In this document: positions 8,875 to 16,665 of the stretch, one piece after another
Layout of the letters: each line of letters starts with the position of its first letter
How positions within the stretch are numbered: the stretch's first letter is position 1
Source of the DNA: a virus
Length of the DNA: 23,636 nt
IMG/VR virus record: IMGVR_UViG_3300000928_000505
Span: 3,952 to 27,587 of that record
Reading direction: 5' to 3' (one strand)
Notes under the pieces: model-generated
Seen by the model: only the letters and a program-made list of their open reading frames with translations
Told to the model about the DNA's origin: nothing
Database searches by the model: none
Made by a program: the position numbers and the translations under genes

Positions 8875-9519
8875 TTAACCAAGTATTTCTACTAACTCGC
8901 CTGAAGACTGCAAGTTACCGTTAAAACGTGTTTCTAATTGCTTTTTAAATGTAGCGGTAAAGGTAGAAGATATTATAGGCATCTGCAATATGACATGACA
9001 CTCAAGACTTCCGTCTGGATTAAACTTATCATAGTCCATAATAATTTTGTCATATAGTAATGAATCTTTCCAGTAGACCGCAAGATCAAACATTGCGGCA
9101 TGATCTGGCACTCCGTTCTTATCGATTAACTGATACACCACGACCTGTCCTTTTGTGGCAAGATCATTTAAGCCGCCAGATACAAGTGTTTCATCTGCTG
9201 CCTTACGATATAGTCCTTCGACCACAATTAATCGATATGCTCTAAACTGACCTTGACTGCGGTTAACAGTCGACATAGCCTCGGCCTGCAAGTAAAACTG
9301 CCTTGCTATCTGTAATTTGTCTGCTGCATTTGTTACATGATTAAGATTAGTAAACTCACCAGACGCGCCAAGAAACTTACCCATCGTTACGCCTTTAGAC
9401 AATTTAGTTGCAGCCGTAATCGCCTTAGCATTGTTAGGATTATAAGTCGGATCTGGGATGACTGTCTTGATGCCAGGATTAGGAACAAAGCGTTGTATTG
9501 TCTCAGGGGATTGTGCCAT
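8875..9519 (-). CDS. Unrecognised phage structural protein (hub-wedge interval)
   Basis: I do not recognise this 214-residue protein. It starts MAQSPETIQRFVPNPGIKTVIPDP and has no cysteine, no transmembrane segment and no enzymatic motif I can name. The C-terminal third (KFNPDGSLECHVILQ is the exception, with one Cys; then MPIISSTFTATFKKQLETRF and GNLQSSGELVEILG) reads like mixed alpha/beta structural protein. Its ATG shares one base with the stop of the spike gene (TAATG at 9519), implying translational coupling, and a late promoter separates it from gp25. The position between the spike and the first wedge protein suggests a baseplate component or hub-wedge connector, which is inference from context only. 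Similar hypothetical proteins sit between gp5 and gp25 in marine T4-like phages. Confidence 0.75.
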   Translation of the reverse strand: MAQSPETIQRFVPNPGIKTVIPDPTYNPNNAKAITAATKLSKGVTMGKFLGASGEFTNLNHVTNAADKLQIARQFYLQAEAMSTVNRSQGQFRAYRLIVVEGLYRKAADETLVSGGLNDLATKGQVVVYQLIDKNGVPDHAAMFDLAVYWKDSLLYDKIIMDYDKFNPDGSLECHVILQMPIISSTFTATFKKQLETRFNGNLQSSGELVEILG

Positions 9520-11060
9520 TATTGAACACCTATGTGTCTATGATTTTCTTGAGGAGTATATTCAGGACCTACTGTTCGGCCGACCTTTCCAGGCGTAGCT
9601 TTTGTATAGTCGCCTGCAATTTTACCTTCGCCCACTTGCACTGCCATAAAATCTGTATTGTTAAGCGTACCATTGTCACGCATCTTAGATCGAGCTTCTG
9701 ATGTAGTCAATTGACGCGATGCAATACCTCCGGTAGATCCAGTTCTATCGATTGCGCCAAGCAAATCTCCGTTCGGATCTACAAGCACTTTCTGGATACC
9801 ATACGAAGACTTCTGATAGGCCTGCATCAACTCTCCGTCAGGCAATGCAGTATGCCCTGTGTCGTGTGCAAGTATGTCTGTATCGATAGCATTGTTTGTG
9901 ATGGGTGCGCCAGGTGAACCTACATTACCACCTGATCCTGGACCTGTATCTGGGTCAGAATACAACTGATGTCTGGACTGCCGTGCTTCTTCTGCAACAC
10001 CGTCAAGATCGCCATGAAATGTCGGGCTTGTCACGCTGTTACTTGCTACAATATCACCAGTCACTTCGACACGTGTTGCTGTAATTGTATCAACCGCAAG
10101 GGTGCCGGCCGTACCTGGACTACCGTCGCCTAGCCATACTGTATTACCGATATGTGCATTGTAAGAATATAGTGTTACGTTCTTACCGCCAAATGTTCCT
10201 TTGTCGCCAAAGACAGATAACTCGTTGGCCGCAATATTAGTGTCAGGGCTTGTCAAGTTCTGCCGAACCTCAGACGTCATTCGCATTTCGTCACTTGAGA
10301 ATAGATTACATGCTCCTTCGACCGATGTCGCCCATGCACCTTTCACTGCAGCAGTAAACCCGCCAAGATACGTATCGACTACGCCTTTTGCAACTGTCGT
10401 AAATTTGCCGCCCTTTACAATCAGGCCATCGTTCTTCTCGATGTTATATCGACGCGCGCCATCGATATCGGCTCGTTCATCTCCGGCAATAAATTTATTG
10501 TAGTTGCCTGCGACATTTAAGTTGTAATCACCGGTCACATCTACATTTAGATTACCTTGATGTGTCATATGCGTATTGCCTTCAACAACTATATGTGCGT
10601 CGTCTGCAGCTGAGATTAAAAGATCTTTGCCACTCGATATGTACACAGTGCCGTCTGGCTTGATCTCGATACCCGATCCACTCTTATGATGAATCAACAT
10701 CCGCTCGTTGCCAATTGTATCGTCCATCTCGATAATATGTCCACCCGGAGTTTCTATAACTTGGTTGTGTGGATAGGTCGATGCCGTCGCACTATTGTAC
10801 TGCCCGGCTGCCTTGGCGTCTCGTATAATCTTATCTTGATACACGTCTTCTTTTTGCAGCGTGGGTATGCCGCCATTTGTAGTAAGGTCATTGCGCTTAG
10901 TACCAAGCGACGCCATGTTGAGTGAAGACTTATAGAAGTAATCTGCTCGAGGATACAGACCAGAAGGATCTTGAAATCCTACCGGAAATACATTTTGTTT
11001 CTCGGCGCTCTTGCCGCTTTTTAAGATCCGGTCTTCAAGTTCGTCATTTTCTGTTGTCAT
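9519..11060 (-). CDS. Baseplate spike protein, gp5 C-terminal beta-helix type
   Basis: This 513-residue protein matches the beta-helical spike part of T4 gp5 (VgrG-like). After an N-terminal region of about 95 residues comes TPGGHIIEMDDT, ERMLIHHKSGSGIEIKPDG and TVYISSGKDLLISA (104-152). A run of about twelve in-register octapeptides with the T4 pattern VxGxxxxx then covers residues 159-254, for example VEGNTHMT, VTGDYNLN, VAGNYNKF, IAGDERAD, IDGARRYN, VKGGKFTT and VKGAWATS. Such repeats build the trimeric membrane-piercing needle below the hub. There is no OB fold or lysozyme domain here; those lie in the gene at 12656-13513. The C-terminal 150 residues are Gly/Asp-rich and probably capping or partner-binding. 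The gene overlaps the amidase gene upstream by 4 bp and the next gene by 1 bp. Confidence 0.85.
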   Translation of the reverse strand: MTTENDELEDRILKSGKSAEKQNVFPVGFQDPSGLYPRADYFYKSSLNMASLGTKRNDLTTNGGIPTLQKEDVYQDKIIRDAKAAGQYNSATASTYPHNQVIETPGGHIIEMDDTIGNERMLIHHKSGSGIEIKPDGTVYISSGKDLLISAADDAHIVVEGNTHMTHQGNLNVDVTGDYNLNVAGNYNKFIAGDERADIDGARRYNIEKNDGLIVKGGKFTTVAKGVVDTYLGGFTAAVKGAWATSVEGACNLFSSDEMRMTSEVRQNLTSPDTNIAANELSVFGDKGTFGGKNVTLYSYNAHIGNTVWLGDGSPGTAGTLAVDTITATRVEVTGDIVASNSVTSPTFHGDLDGVAEEARQSRHQLYSDPDTGPGSGGNVGSPGAPITNNAIDTDILAHDTGHTALPDGELMQAYQKSSYGIQKVLVDPNGDLLGAIDRTGSTGGIASRQLTTSEARSKMRDNGTLNNTDFMAVQVGEGKIAGDYTKATPGKVGRTVGPEYTPQENHRHIGVQ

Positions 11061-12652
11061 GCTGTTGATGTCCCTCTTGCTGACGCGATCTCTGCAACGG
11101 TCAACGGTTGTGTAGTTCCGCCTGTAATATTAGTTTTATTAAACTTATTCTTCACATACTGCGGCACGCTAAATCCAGGATCAATTTTGCCACGTGGATC
11201 TGTATCGCTATGGCCAAAGGCCTGTCCGCCTGGATATACTATGTAAAACGCGCCAAGAAATAACTCAAGCGCATTCATTTGAGCCGCATTAATTGATTCA
11301 GCCCCTACTAATTTTTCATATCCGGCCGTACCAGAAAGGCAAGTGTAACCGCCGACAAGCGATATGCCTATTGATTTATTGTTGTGTCCATTTGCTTTGG
11401 CATGCGCGCCTGTTCTGTTAATAGGTCTACCGCGCTGTATTCTACCATCGCGCCGTATAAGGTAGTGATAACCCATACCACTGAAGCCTCGAGCCAAATG
11501 CATGTTGTGTATATCTTGTGAGCTGTGATCTTGATCGAGAAACGAAGCAGTCCAGTGAACAACTACTTCTGTTATCTCACGTGTAGGACTTCGTAAATCT
11601 GCTTCAAGTTCTTCGACACCTGATATAAATGTAAATTCATAGGGCGAAGACGAACTTCCGCCGCCACCGCCAGCAGTCGAGCCGGTACTGGCTGGCGGCC
11701 TATACTGTGATGTTGGTGTTTGCACACCGTCCCAGCCCTGCGCATTTGATCCTATCTCAAAATCAGGTAACTGTTGTGATTGTGATCCTAAGACTTGATT
11801 ATAGTCTACACGATCTGACAACTTAGTGCTCAGATTACCTATGCCTGATTCTACTTGTGAAATAGGTAATGACGACACGCCTGCTACTGTAGCAATAGCC
11901 TGAGTAAAATCTCCTGTTTCAATAAGACGGGCGATCGAATTCATCTCTGCAGTTTTAAGTTTGCCTTGTGTAAGGGTAGATATCACTTGCACGATCGGCG
12001 TATCAATAGCATCAACAATGTTTTGTAGGGTCGAGCTAAGTGCAGTGCCAATACTAAGATTAGCCCTTACATTAAACTCTGCAATTACTGGACCAAGCGT
12101 TTGGCCAATTGCTCCAGCAAAGGCTTGTTGCACAAATGCTTGCGCAGATGCACCTTGCACTGCAGATACTGCAGCAAGCAATTGGCTGACAGGTTTACCA
12201 GTTGCAGTGCCAAGTAAACGTTGTATAGCCTGTCCGCCTGAACCTGAGAAATAACTTTGTAAAAATGGTGTAGTGGTCGGACTTCCGTTAGTTAACGCAG
12301 CAAGGGCGCCTGCAGTCGTCAGCACATCTGTAAATTGACTATGTTGTGCATCACCTCCAGAAAACAATTCTGATATATCTGTGATAAGAGAATCGACTAA
12401 TCCTGGTACAGTACCGGTCAACGCTGTTGTGACTGTGCCAAATATATTATCGCCAAACTGTCCAGGATAATCTTCGCCTGCCGTAAGTGCTTGGATGCCA
12501 TTTACTACTTCTCCTTGGAGCGCACCAAGCTTAGATGTGAGCTGCACGTTATATTGGCCAGCAACCTGGTTTGCTGCGTCAATAAGTGGAGTAGACGGAA
12601 ACCTTTGCTCAAATGTAGATAATGTATTGTTTAGTTTTGTAAATGATACCAT
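11057..12652 (-). CDS. Tail-associated N-acetylmuramoyl-L-alanine amidase with long N-terminal region
   Basis: This 531-residue protein has two parts. Residues 1-310 are helical-looking, Ala/Gln/Ser/Thr-rich and free of cysteine. A Gly/Ser linker (about 321-337) leads to a C-terminal amidase_2/PGRP domain (about 355-500) that aligns by eye with T7 lysozyme: EVVVHWTAS (H366), MGYHYLIRRDGRI (Y395), AHAKANGHNNKSIGISLVGG and GHSDTDPRGKIDPGF (H481, K489, D491). H366, H481 and D491 would bind zinc, with D491 replacing the T7 cysteine, while Y395 and K489 correspond to the catalytic Tyr and Lys. Such enzymes cut the MurNAc-L-Ala bond. Sitting between the gp5 OB-fold gene and the spike, it is probably a virion enzyme for entry rather than an endolysin for host lysis. 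The role of the N-terminal part is unknown. Confidence 0.85.
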   Translation of the reverse strand: MVSFTKLNNTLSTFEQRFPSTPLIDAANQVAGQYNVQLTSKLGALQGEVVNGIQALTAGEDYPGQFGDNIFGTVTTALTGTVPGLVDSLITDISELFSGGDAQHSQFTDVLTTAGALAALTNGSPTTTPFLQSYFSGSGGQAIQRLLGTATGKPVSQLLAAVSAVQGASAQAFVQQAFAGAIGQTLGPVIAEFNVRANLSIGTALSSTLQNIVDAIDTPIVQVISTLTQGKLKTAEMNSIARLIETGDFTQAIATVAGVSSLPISQVESGIGNLSTKLSDRVDYNQVLGSQSQQLPDFEIGSNAQGWDGVQTPTSQYRPPASTGSTAGGGGGSSSSPYEFTFISGVEELEADLRSPTREITEVVVHWTASFLDQDHSSQDIHNMHLARGFSGMGYHYLIRRDGRIQRGRPINRTGAHAKANGHNNKSIGISLVGGYTCLSGTAGYEKLVGAESINAAQMNALELFLGAFYIVYPGGQAFGHSDTDPRGKIDPGFSVPQYVKNKFNKTNITGGTTQPLTVAEIASARGTSTA

Positions 12653-12655
12653 AAT

Positions 12656-13513
12656 CTAGCTCCAGTTCTTAATAGCTTTGGCACTAGCCGGAATACCATC
12701 ACGCACGCCAATGCCGGCCGGTTTTCTTCCGTACCAAGGACCCCAGCCGCCGGTTGCAACCTTGTCAAGAGCATATCGCACTTGGTTTGTTACACCGTCA
12801 CGCGTATTGTCATTTCTCAAATCGCGATTAGTCGCTGATTCATAATCATTACCCATGCCACCACCTACATATAATTGAAATGGTCCGTATGACGCTTCAC
12901 GCCCGCCGCGCTTGAGTTGGTTGCCGGCTGTCACACTTGATTGATATATGCCTCCACCTTCGGCCTTCCATAGGCGCACTGCAATATTAGGATCTATGCC
13001 TCGAAGATTTGACTCTTGTCGGATTTGTTGCTCGATCCATGCATTTGACACATCAGAAGGATATTGTGGAATACCTGTGTTAGATGTAGTGCTGCGAGAT
13101 GATCCGGCAGTATTGTAATTAACACTATTCTCACGCGCTGTGGCCGGATCTGTTTGATCTACACCATAGCCAATGTCTCTATTCTGTGATGCGACTAGCT
13201 GCTGTTCAGACGGTATTTCAATGCGTGGCACTACTCCTAAGACAAGAGGCAATTGGCTTTCGGCGCCGTCCATAAAAAACCCTACGACCTGCGCACCCGG
13301 TAAAATCTGCGGCATTGCGCCTATACCAGATGTGCCGCCAGATGTTGTTGGTTGCATGACACTTGCCCAAGGTAGTTGTGAGTTCTGGATCGCATCATGA
13401 TTACGATTATGTATTCCAAAAATACGTACTTGCACGCGTCCTAATTGTAAAGGATCAAGGTTATTCACCACAATCCCAACAAACCATCTAAATGAATCAC
13501 CATAATGCTGCAT
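12656..13513 (-). CDS. 5: Baseplate hub gp5: OB fold plus lytic transglycosylase-like domain
   Basis: The 285-residue protein has an N-terminal gp5/VgrG OB-fold hub domain (residues about 5-100: YGDSFRWFVGIVVNNLDPLQLG, RVQVRIFGIH, QLPWASVMQPTTSGG, MDGAESQLPLVLGVVP). A Ser/Thr/Asn linker (100-155) follows. The C-terminal region (about 155-285) looks like a goose-type or SLT-type muramidase/transglycosylase: IDPNIAVRLWKAEGGG with candidate catalytic Glu185, then EASYGPFQL at 207-214, the usual G-P-x-Q(L) element. The OB fold should dock on the gp27-like hub encoded just upstream, and the enzyme should cut glycan strands during infection. T4 gp5 (575 residues) has OB, lysozyme and beta-helix in one chain; here the helix is encoded separately. 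The ATG overlaps the upstream stop by 1 bp. The OB part is certain; the enzyme class is less so. Confidence 0.85.
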   Translation of the reverse strand: MQHYGDSFRWFVGIVVNNLDPLQLGRVQVRIFGIHNRNHDAIQNSQLPWASVMQPTTSGGTSGIGAMPQILPGAQVVGFFMDGAESQLPLVLGVVPRIEIPSEQQLVASQNRDIGYGVDQTDPATARENSVNYNTAGSSRSTTSNTGIPQYPSDVSNAWIEQQIRQESNLRGIDPNIAVRLWKAEGGGIYQSSVTAGNQLKRGGREASYGPFQLYVGGGMGNDYESATNRDLRNDNTRDGVTNQVRYALDKVATGGWGPWYGRKPAGIGVRDGIPASAKAIKNWS

Positions 13514-14883
13514 TAACTTACGCCTGTATTGCCTTTATAGTTTGTAATCTTAATGAGGCTCATCTTTATTTTATAAGATTCTTTACCCATTATGTGATTA
13601 CAACCATATACTAAATAATCGCCTGACCGCTTTTGATCTATATTTGGTTCACCTTTGGTGGCTTGTTCGTTTGCCATAGTCAATATCGAAATCATGTTAC
13701 CTACAGTACGATGATCGCCCTGCGGGAAAAATTGTCTGCCGGCAACAAGTATTTGGACTGGCGATTTTTTAGCCAAATTTCGAAATGATTTACTAATAGC
13801 CTTTGCGCTTTGCCGTGCAGTAGTGCCTTCCTCATATATATTGCCTACACCAGCCTCATATATTGATGTAGTAGCGATCTGAGTAATGCGCTGTGATCTA
13901 TATTCATTTGCACTCTTGTTATTAAATTTAGTCTGTGTATCAAATACAGGTGCTGCATTTGCCGGTAAGACCTGTTTAAACACTTTGCCAATATCATATG
14001 CAAATGCCTGCTCGATTGCTGCAGTAGTATCCACATATTCGTACTGTGCACCAATGTCTCCGTTCATGATAAGCCGCAGTGCATTTTCGCTAGACCGTAT
14101 TTCCATCTCTTCGATGTTAAGTGCTAATGCATCACCCGTAGCTTCGGACGTCGAAACTGCAGCGGCCGATCGCAGCAACGGATTTTCCGCGTTAATAGAA
14201 GACTGCGTTATGAGAGAATATAGATCAAAGAATCTAAGATTATTATCACTCAATGACGCATAGCAATAACAAGGCATGCCGTTTGTACCTGTAGCACGTC
14301 TGGTCATGGTGTCAATTACTTGATATGGCGACTTGTTCGGAACAATATAGCGCATGCTATTTTGTAATTCTTTTGCCTGACTAAAAAATCCATCGGCATT
14401 AGGGTTATTTGATTCTGCAGTCGTACCACCGCGGTTGAGAGTTTTATTTGCGCCAAAGTTATCTTGCAACACATGTGCAATAATCTCTGAAGGTCTGCCT
14501 TCGTAGACTTTGTTCACATTAATGAGCGAAGATATATAGGCATCGATATCAATAAGAGCAAGAGCTACTGCATCGCTTGTGTCAGTTGCCGGCGTAATAC
14601 CTGTAACTTGTCGTATTGCAAATTCTTTTTTTATCTTAAAATCAGTCTGATGCATGGCAACGACAATCGTAACTTTCTCTGTGCCATTGAAATCAATTGC
14701 CTCAACAACCCTTGCGTCATCAAGAAACGTCAGTGCGCCAGTGATATATGTACGTTCCATATGTTCGTACAACTCGATCTCAATGACGGCCGCTGTAATG
14801 TCAAACTCATGCTCATTTCGGCCATGAGATATTATAACGCTCTCAAGCTTATACTCGGTAGGACTACTTGGTGAATATTCCAT
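13513..14883 (-). CDS. 27: Baseplate hub protein, gp27-like
   Basis: This 456-residue protein sits directly before the gp5 OB-fold gene. It has the beta-rich content of gp27/P2 gpD hub proteins: YKLESVIISHG, FDITAAVIEIELYEHMERTY and ITGALTFLDDARVVEAIDFNG (about 11-66), then EKVTIVVAMHQTDF and VYEGRPSEIIAHVLQDNF, where the fold is interrupted by a helical insert, and SGDYLVYGCNHIMGKESYKI near the C-terminus (about 420-439), typical of the second tube-like domain. gp27 trimers adapt the hexameric tail tube to the trimeric gp5 spike. T4 gp27 has 391 residues. Junctions overlap by 1 bp on both sides, giving tight coupling gp53-gp27-gp5. The identification rests on position plus motif style; the family diverges strongly in sequence. 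Confidence 0.72.
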   Translation of the reverse strand: MEYSPSSPTEYKLESVIISHGRNEHEFDITAAVIEIELYEHMERTYITGALTFLDDARVVEAIDFNGTEKVTIVVAMHQTDFKIKKEFAIRQVTGITPATDTSDAVALALIDIDAYISSLINVNKVYEGRPSEIIAHVLQDNFGANKTLNRGGTTAESNNPNADGFFSQAKELQNSMRYIVPNKSPYQVIDTMTRRATGTNGMPCYCYASLSDNNLRFFDLYSLITQSSINAENPLLRSAAAVSTSEATGDALALNIEEMEIRSSENALRLIMNGDIGAQYEYVDTTAAIEQAFAYDIGKVFKQVLPANAAPVFDTQTKFNNKSANEYRSQRITQIATTSIYEAGVGNIYEEGTTARQSAKAISKSFRNLAKKSPVQILVAGRQFFPQGDHRTVGNMISILTMANEQATKGEPNIDQKRSGDYLVYGCNHIMGKESYKIKMSLIKITNYKGNTGVS

Positions 14884-15617
14884 TAGCTAAGTTCTTCTCG
14901 AAAGGCCTTAGTAATTTGTCCTACTTGTGCAGGTTTGATTACTCGTATAGCTTTAAGACTGTCGTTCTGCTTACGATAAAACTCTAGGTTGGTCACAGGT
15001 GTATAGGATGCCGGTACGATGCCACTATGAGGATCGATATCAACTTGTGCCAGTGTCTCATCAATATAATGTTTAGTTGCGTTAGCCTGATCTATCGAGT
15101 TTGTCAATCTAATAGACTCGACTATTTCTCCGACCTGCGATGTGATAACTTCACTATTATTAAATGTGCCTGATAGCGTGCTTGCATCGATGACCAATTG
15201 CCCCAGATCCAAATTACGTTTTAAAATCTTGCCGGTCGAACCTGTGCTTGATCCTGAAACTATTTGGCCGACCTTAAACTTGCCAGTGAGTTCTGCAGTC
15301 GTGGTAAGTACTCGATGTGGCAGGTCTGCTGCAGCGCGCTCTTTTAGCTGCAGCTCTGTTAATGGCCAGCCTTGTTCACGGATGTTGTCGTTCATCAAGA
15401 AAAACGTCCAATAATAATCAGGCGTATTATACAATTGCGTCGATACCTGATCTGGCCTATCGCCTTCTTGGATGTTATGCTTTGTATAAAACGCAACTAA
15501 ATTCTTGACGTTATCAATAATTTCAACATATGCAGATATGTTCTGCACACCAATATCAGGTAGATTATTCCCAAACGAATAGCCTGTGACCGGAAAGTCT
15601 TTAAAATAAGTGCTCAT
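14883..15617 (-). CDS. 53: Baseplate wedge protein gp53
   Basis: The 244-residue protein shows the gp53 signature of T4-like phages: YFKDFPVTGYSFGNNLPDIG, VAFYTKHNIQEGDRPDQVS, then LYNTPDYYWTFFLMNDNIREQG and WPLTELQLKERA (about residues 4-95). T4 gp53 (196 residues) contains a LysM-like fold and locks adjacent wedges together through gp6-gp7-gp8 contacts. The extra length is a beta-rich insert at about 105-170 (KVGQIVSGSSTGSTGKIL and a second similar segment), common in marine homologues. The C-terminal YRKQNDSLKAIRVIKPAQVG is also typical. The gene begins at the base where gp48 ends (1-bp overlap), so the two are probably translated as a coupled pair. Confidence 0.88.
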   Translation of the reverse strand: MSTYFKDFPVTGYSFGNNLPDIGVQNISAYVEIIDNVKNLVAFYTKHNIQEGDRPDQVSTQLYNTPDYYWTFFLMNDNIREQGWPLTELQLKERAAADLPHRVLTTTAELTGKFKVGQIVSGSSTGSTGKILKRNLDLGQLVIDASTLSGTFNNSEVITSQVGEIVESIRLTNSIDQANATKHYIDETLAQVDIDPHSGIVPASYTPVTNLEFYRKQNDSLKAIRVIKPAQVGQITKAFREELS

Positions 15618-16612
15618 TAGAACGGTACCTCGTCATATGTCGAACCTTCATATTCTACTTGTTTCTGAAGGAAGGTTTCCCACCACTCTTTGTTATTACC
15701 GCCAAGTGGGTCTAGATCGTAGGTTATGTCGGCCTTTGACATTGTTCTGTATTCTACAAACGACAGATTCAAGTCAACTTCACTGAACGATCCGTCTTTA
15801 TAAAAACTCTGTGATGTGCCATTATATGTTGTACTAACATTTTTTAGATATGATGGCAGCAACTTTTGGCCGATCTGGTTGCCATTATATAGCATTTGCA
15901 TCGCAAACGGATTAGGGAATTTATAACCTACCGATATGCCGCCAAGATTAATATTTTCTGGATATAGCTCAGATCTAAAATACTTGATGATTTTTACTAT
16001 TTCATCTGCTTCTGCTTTGTTGCGTGGTAAGAATTTAAATGAAAACGAATGTTCACGATGGTTAACTGTTTTAAAGGTGGCGCGGGTGTTTGGATTAGTA
16101 GTTGTTCTAAGAGCATTGCTCACGACGTTACCTGCAGCATCACCAGGAACAGCGCTTGCCAGTTTAGCTGCCAGTGCAGCGCCAACATCCTTATTTCCCT
16201 TTGCTGCAGCGATCATACGATCGATCCCGCCTTCATTGCCAAACCCTGCTACAGCTGCAGCTGTTGCTATTACTTGATTAGCAGCACCTTCGGCATCGTT
16301 AAAAGCTTTAAGACCAGCAACACCACTTGCACCAAGCTGTGCATTTTCAAAGTTAACACCATCCTGAAACTGCAGTGCGGCAGGCATGTACAGCATACAC
16401 GAGTCGCCTTCAAGGCCGTACTGTGCATTGAGATTTGATACAAGGTTATTCAATAGTGTGTCAACCCAGTTATTGAATATGTTACCTGAAGATTGCCGGC
16501 GGTTGGCCTGTACAAATTCCATTTGAGTTGGATCTGATACTAGCGTTCTAAATAATATCTTAGCTTTATAGTCATCTTGATCGCTGAGTGGAAATCTATA
16601 ACTTTTGCCCAT
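15617..16612 (-). CDS. 48: Baseplate tail-tube cap gp48 (gp48/gp54 family)
   Basis: This 331-residue protein opens the minus-strand baseplate operon. Diagnostic stretches are SYRFPLSDQDDYKAKILFRT at the start, GDSCMLYMPAALQFQDGVNFEN (about 69-90), and the C-terminal tail-tube-like half NTRATFKTVNHREHSFSFKF, LPRNKAEADEIVKIIKYFRSEL, YPEN and FKFPNPF-like YKFPNPFAMQMLY, then SYLKNVSTTYNG. gp48 caps the baseplate hub and starts tube polymerisation with gp54; both share the tube fold. No second gene of this size is present, so gp54 may be supplied by the small tube-family gene at 17753-18334 or lie elsewhere. T4 gp48 has 364 residues. The ATG at 16612 has an AGGAAA ribosome binding site and a perfect late promoter at 16649-16656. 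Confidence 0.85.
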   Translation of the reverse strand: MGKSYRFPLSDQDDYKAKILFRTLVSDPTQMEFVQANRRQSSGNIFNNWVDTLLNNLVSNLNAQYGLEGDSCMLYMPAALQFQDGVNFENAQLGASGVAGLKAFNDAEGAANQVIATAAAVAGFGNEGGIDRMIAAAKGNKDVGAALAAKLASAVPGDAAGNVVSNALRTTTNPNTRATFKTVNHREHSFSFKFLPRNKAEADEIVKIIKYFRSELYPENINLGGISVGYKFPNPFAMQMLYNGNQIGQKLLPSYLKNVSTTYNGTSQSFYKDGSFSEVDLNLSFVEYRTMSKADITYDLDPLGGNNKEWWETFLQKQVEYEGSTYDEVPF

Positions 16613-16623
16613 GTGAATTTCCT

Positions 16624-16631
16624 GATAAATA
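16624..16631 (+). promoter_or_regulatory. Probable late promoter (GATAAATA) for gp4 operon
   Basis: GATAAATA differs from the T4 late consensus TATAAATA by one base and lies 34 bp before the GTG start of gp4. The expected transcription start would give a leader of roughly 28 nt. It is the only late-like motif on the plus strand before this cluster. Confidence 0.5.
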
Positions 16632-16648
16632 CTGTAAATTGTTTTAAC

Positions 16649-16656
16649 TATTTATA
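16649..16656 (-). promoter_or_regulatory. T4-type late promoter (TATAAATA) for gp48 operon
   Basis: A perfect TATAAATA on the minus strand, followed by GTTAAAAC, lies 36 bp before the gp48 ATG at 16612. It lies downstream of the plus-strand GATAAATA, so the two transcripts would diverge with overlapping 5' ends, each promoter being within the other's leader region. Confidence 0.8.
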
Positions 16657-16665
16657 GGTAATTTA

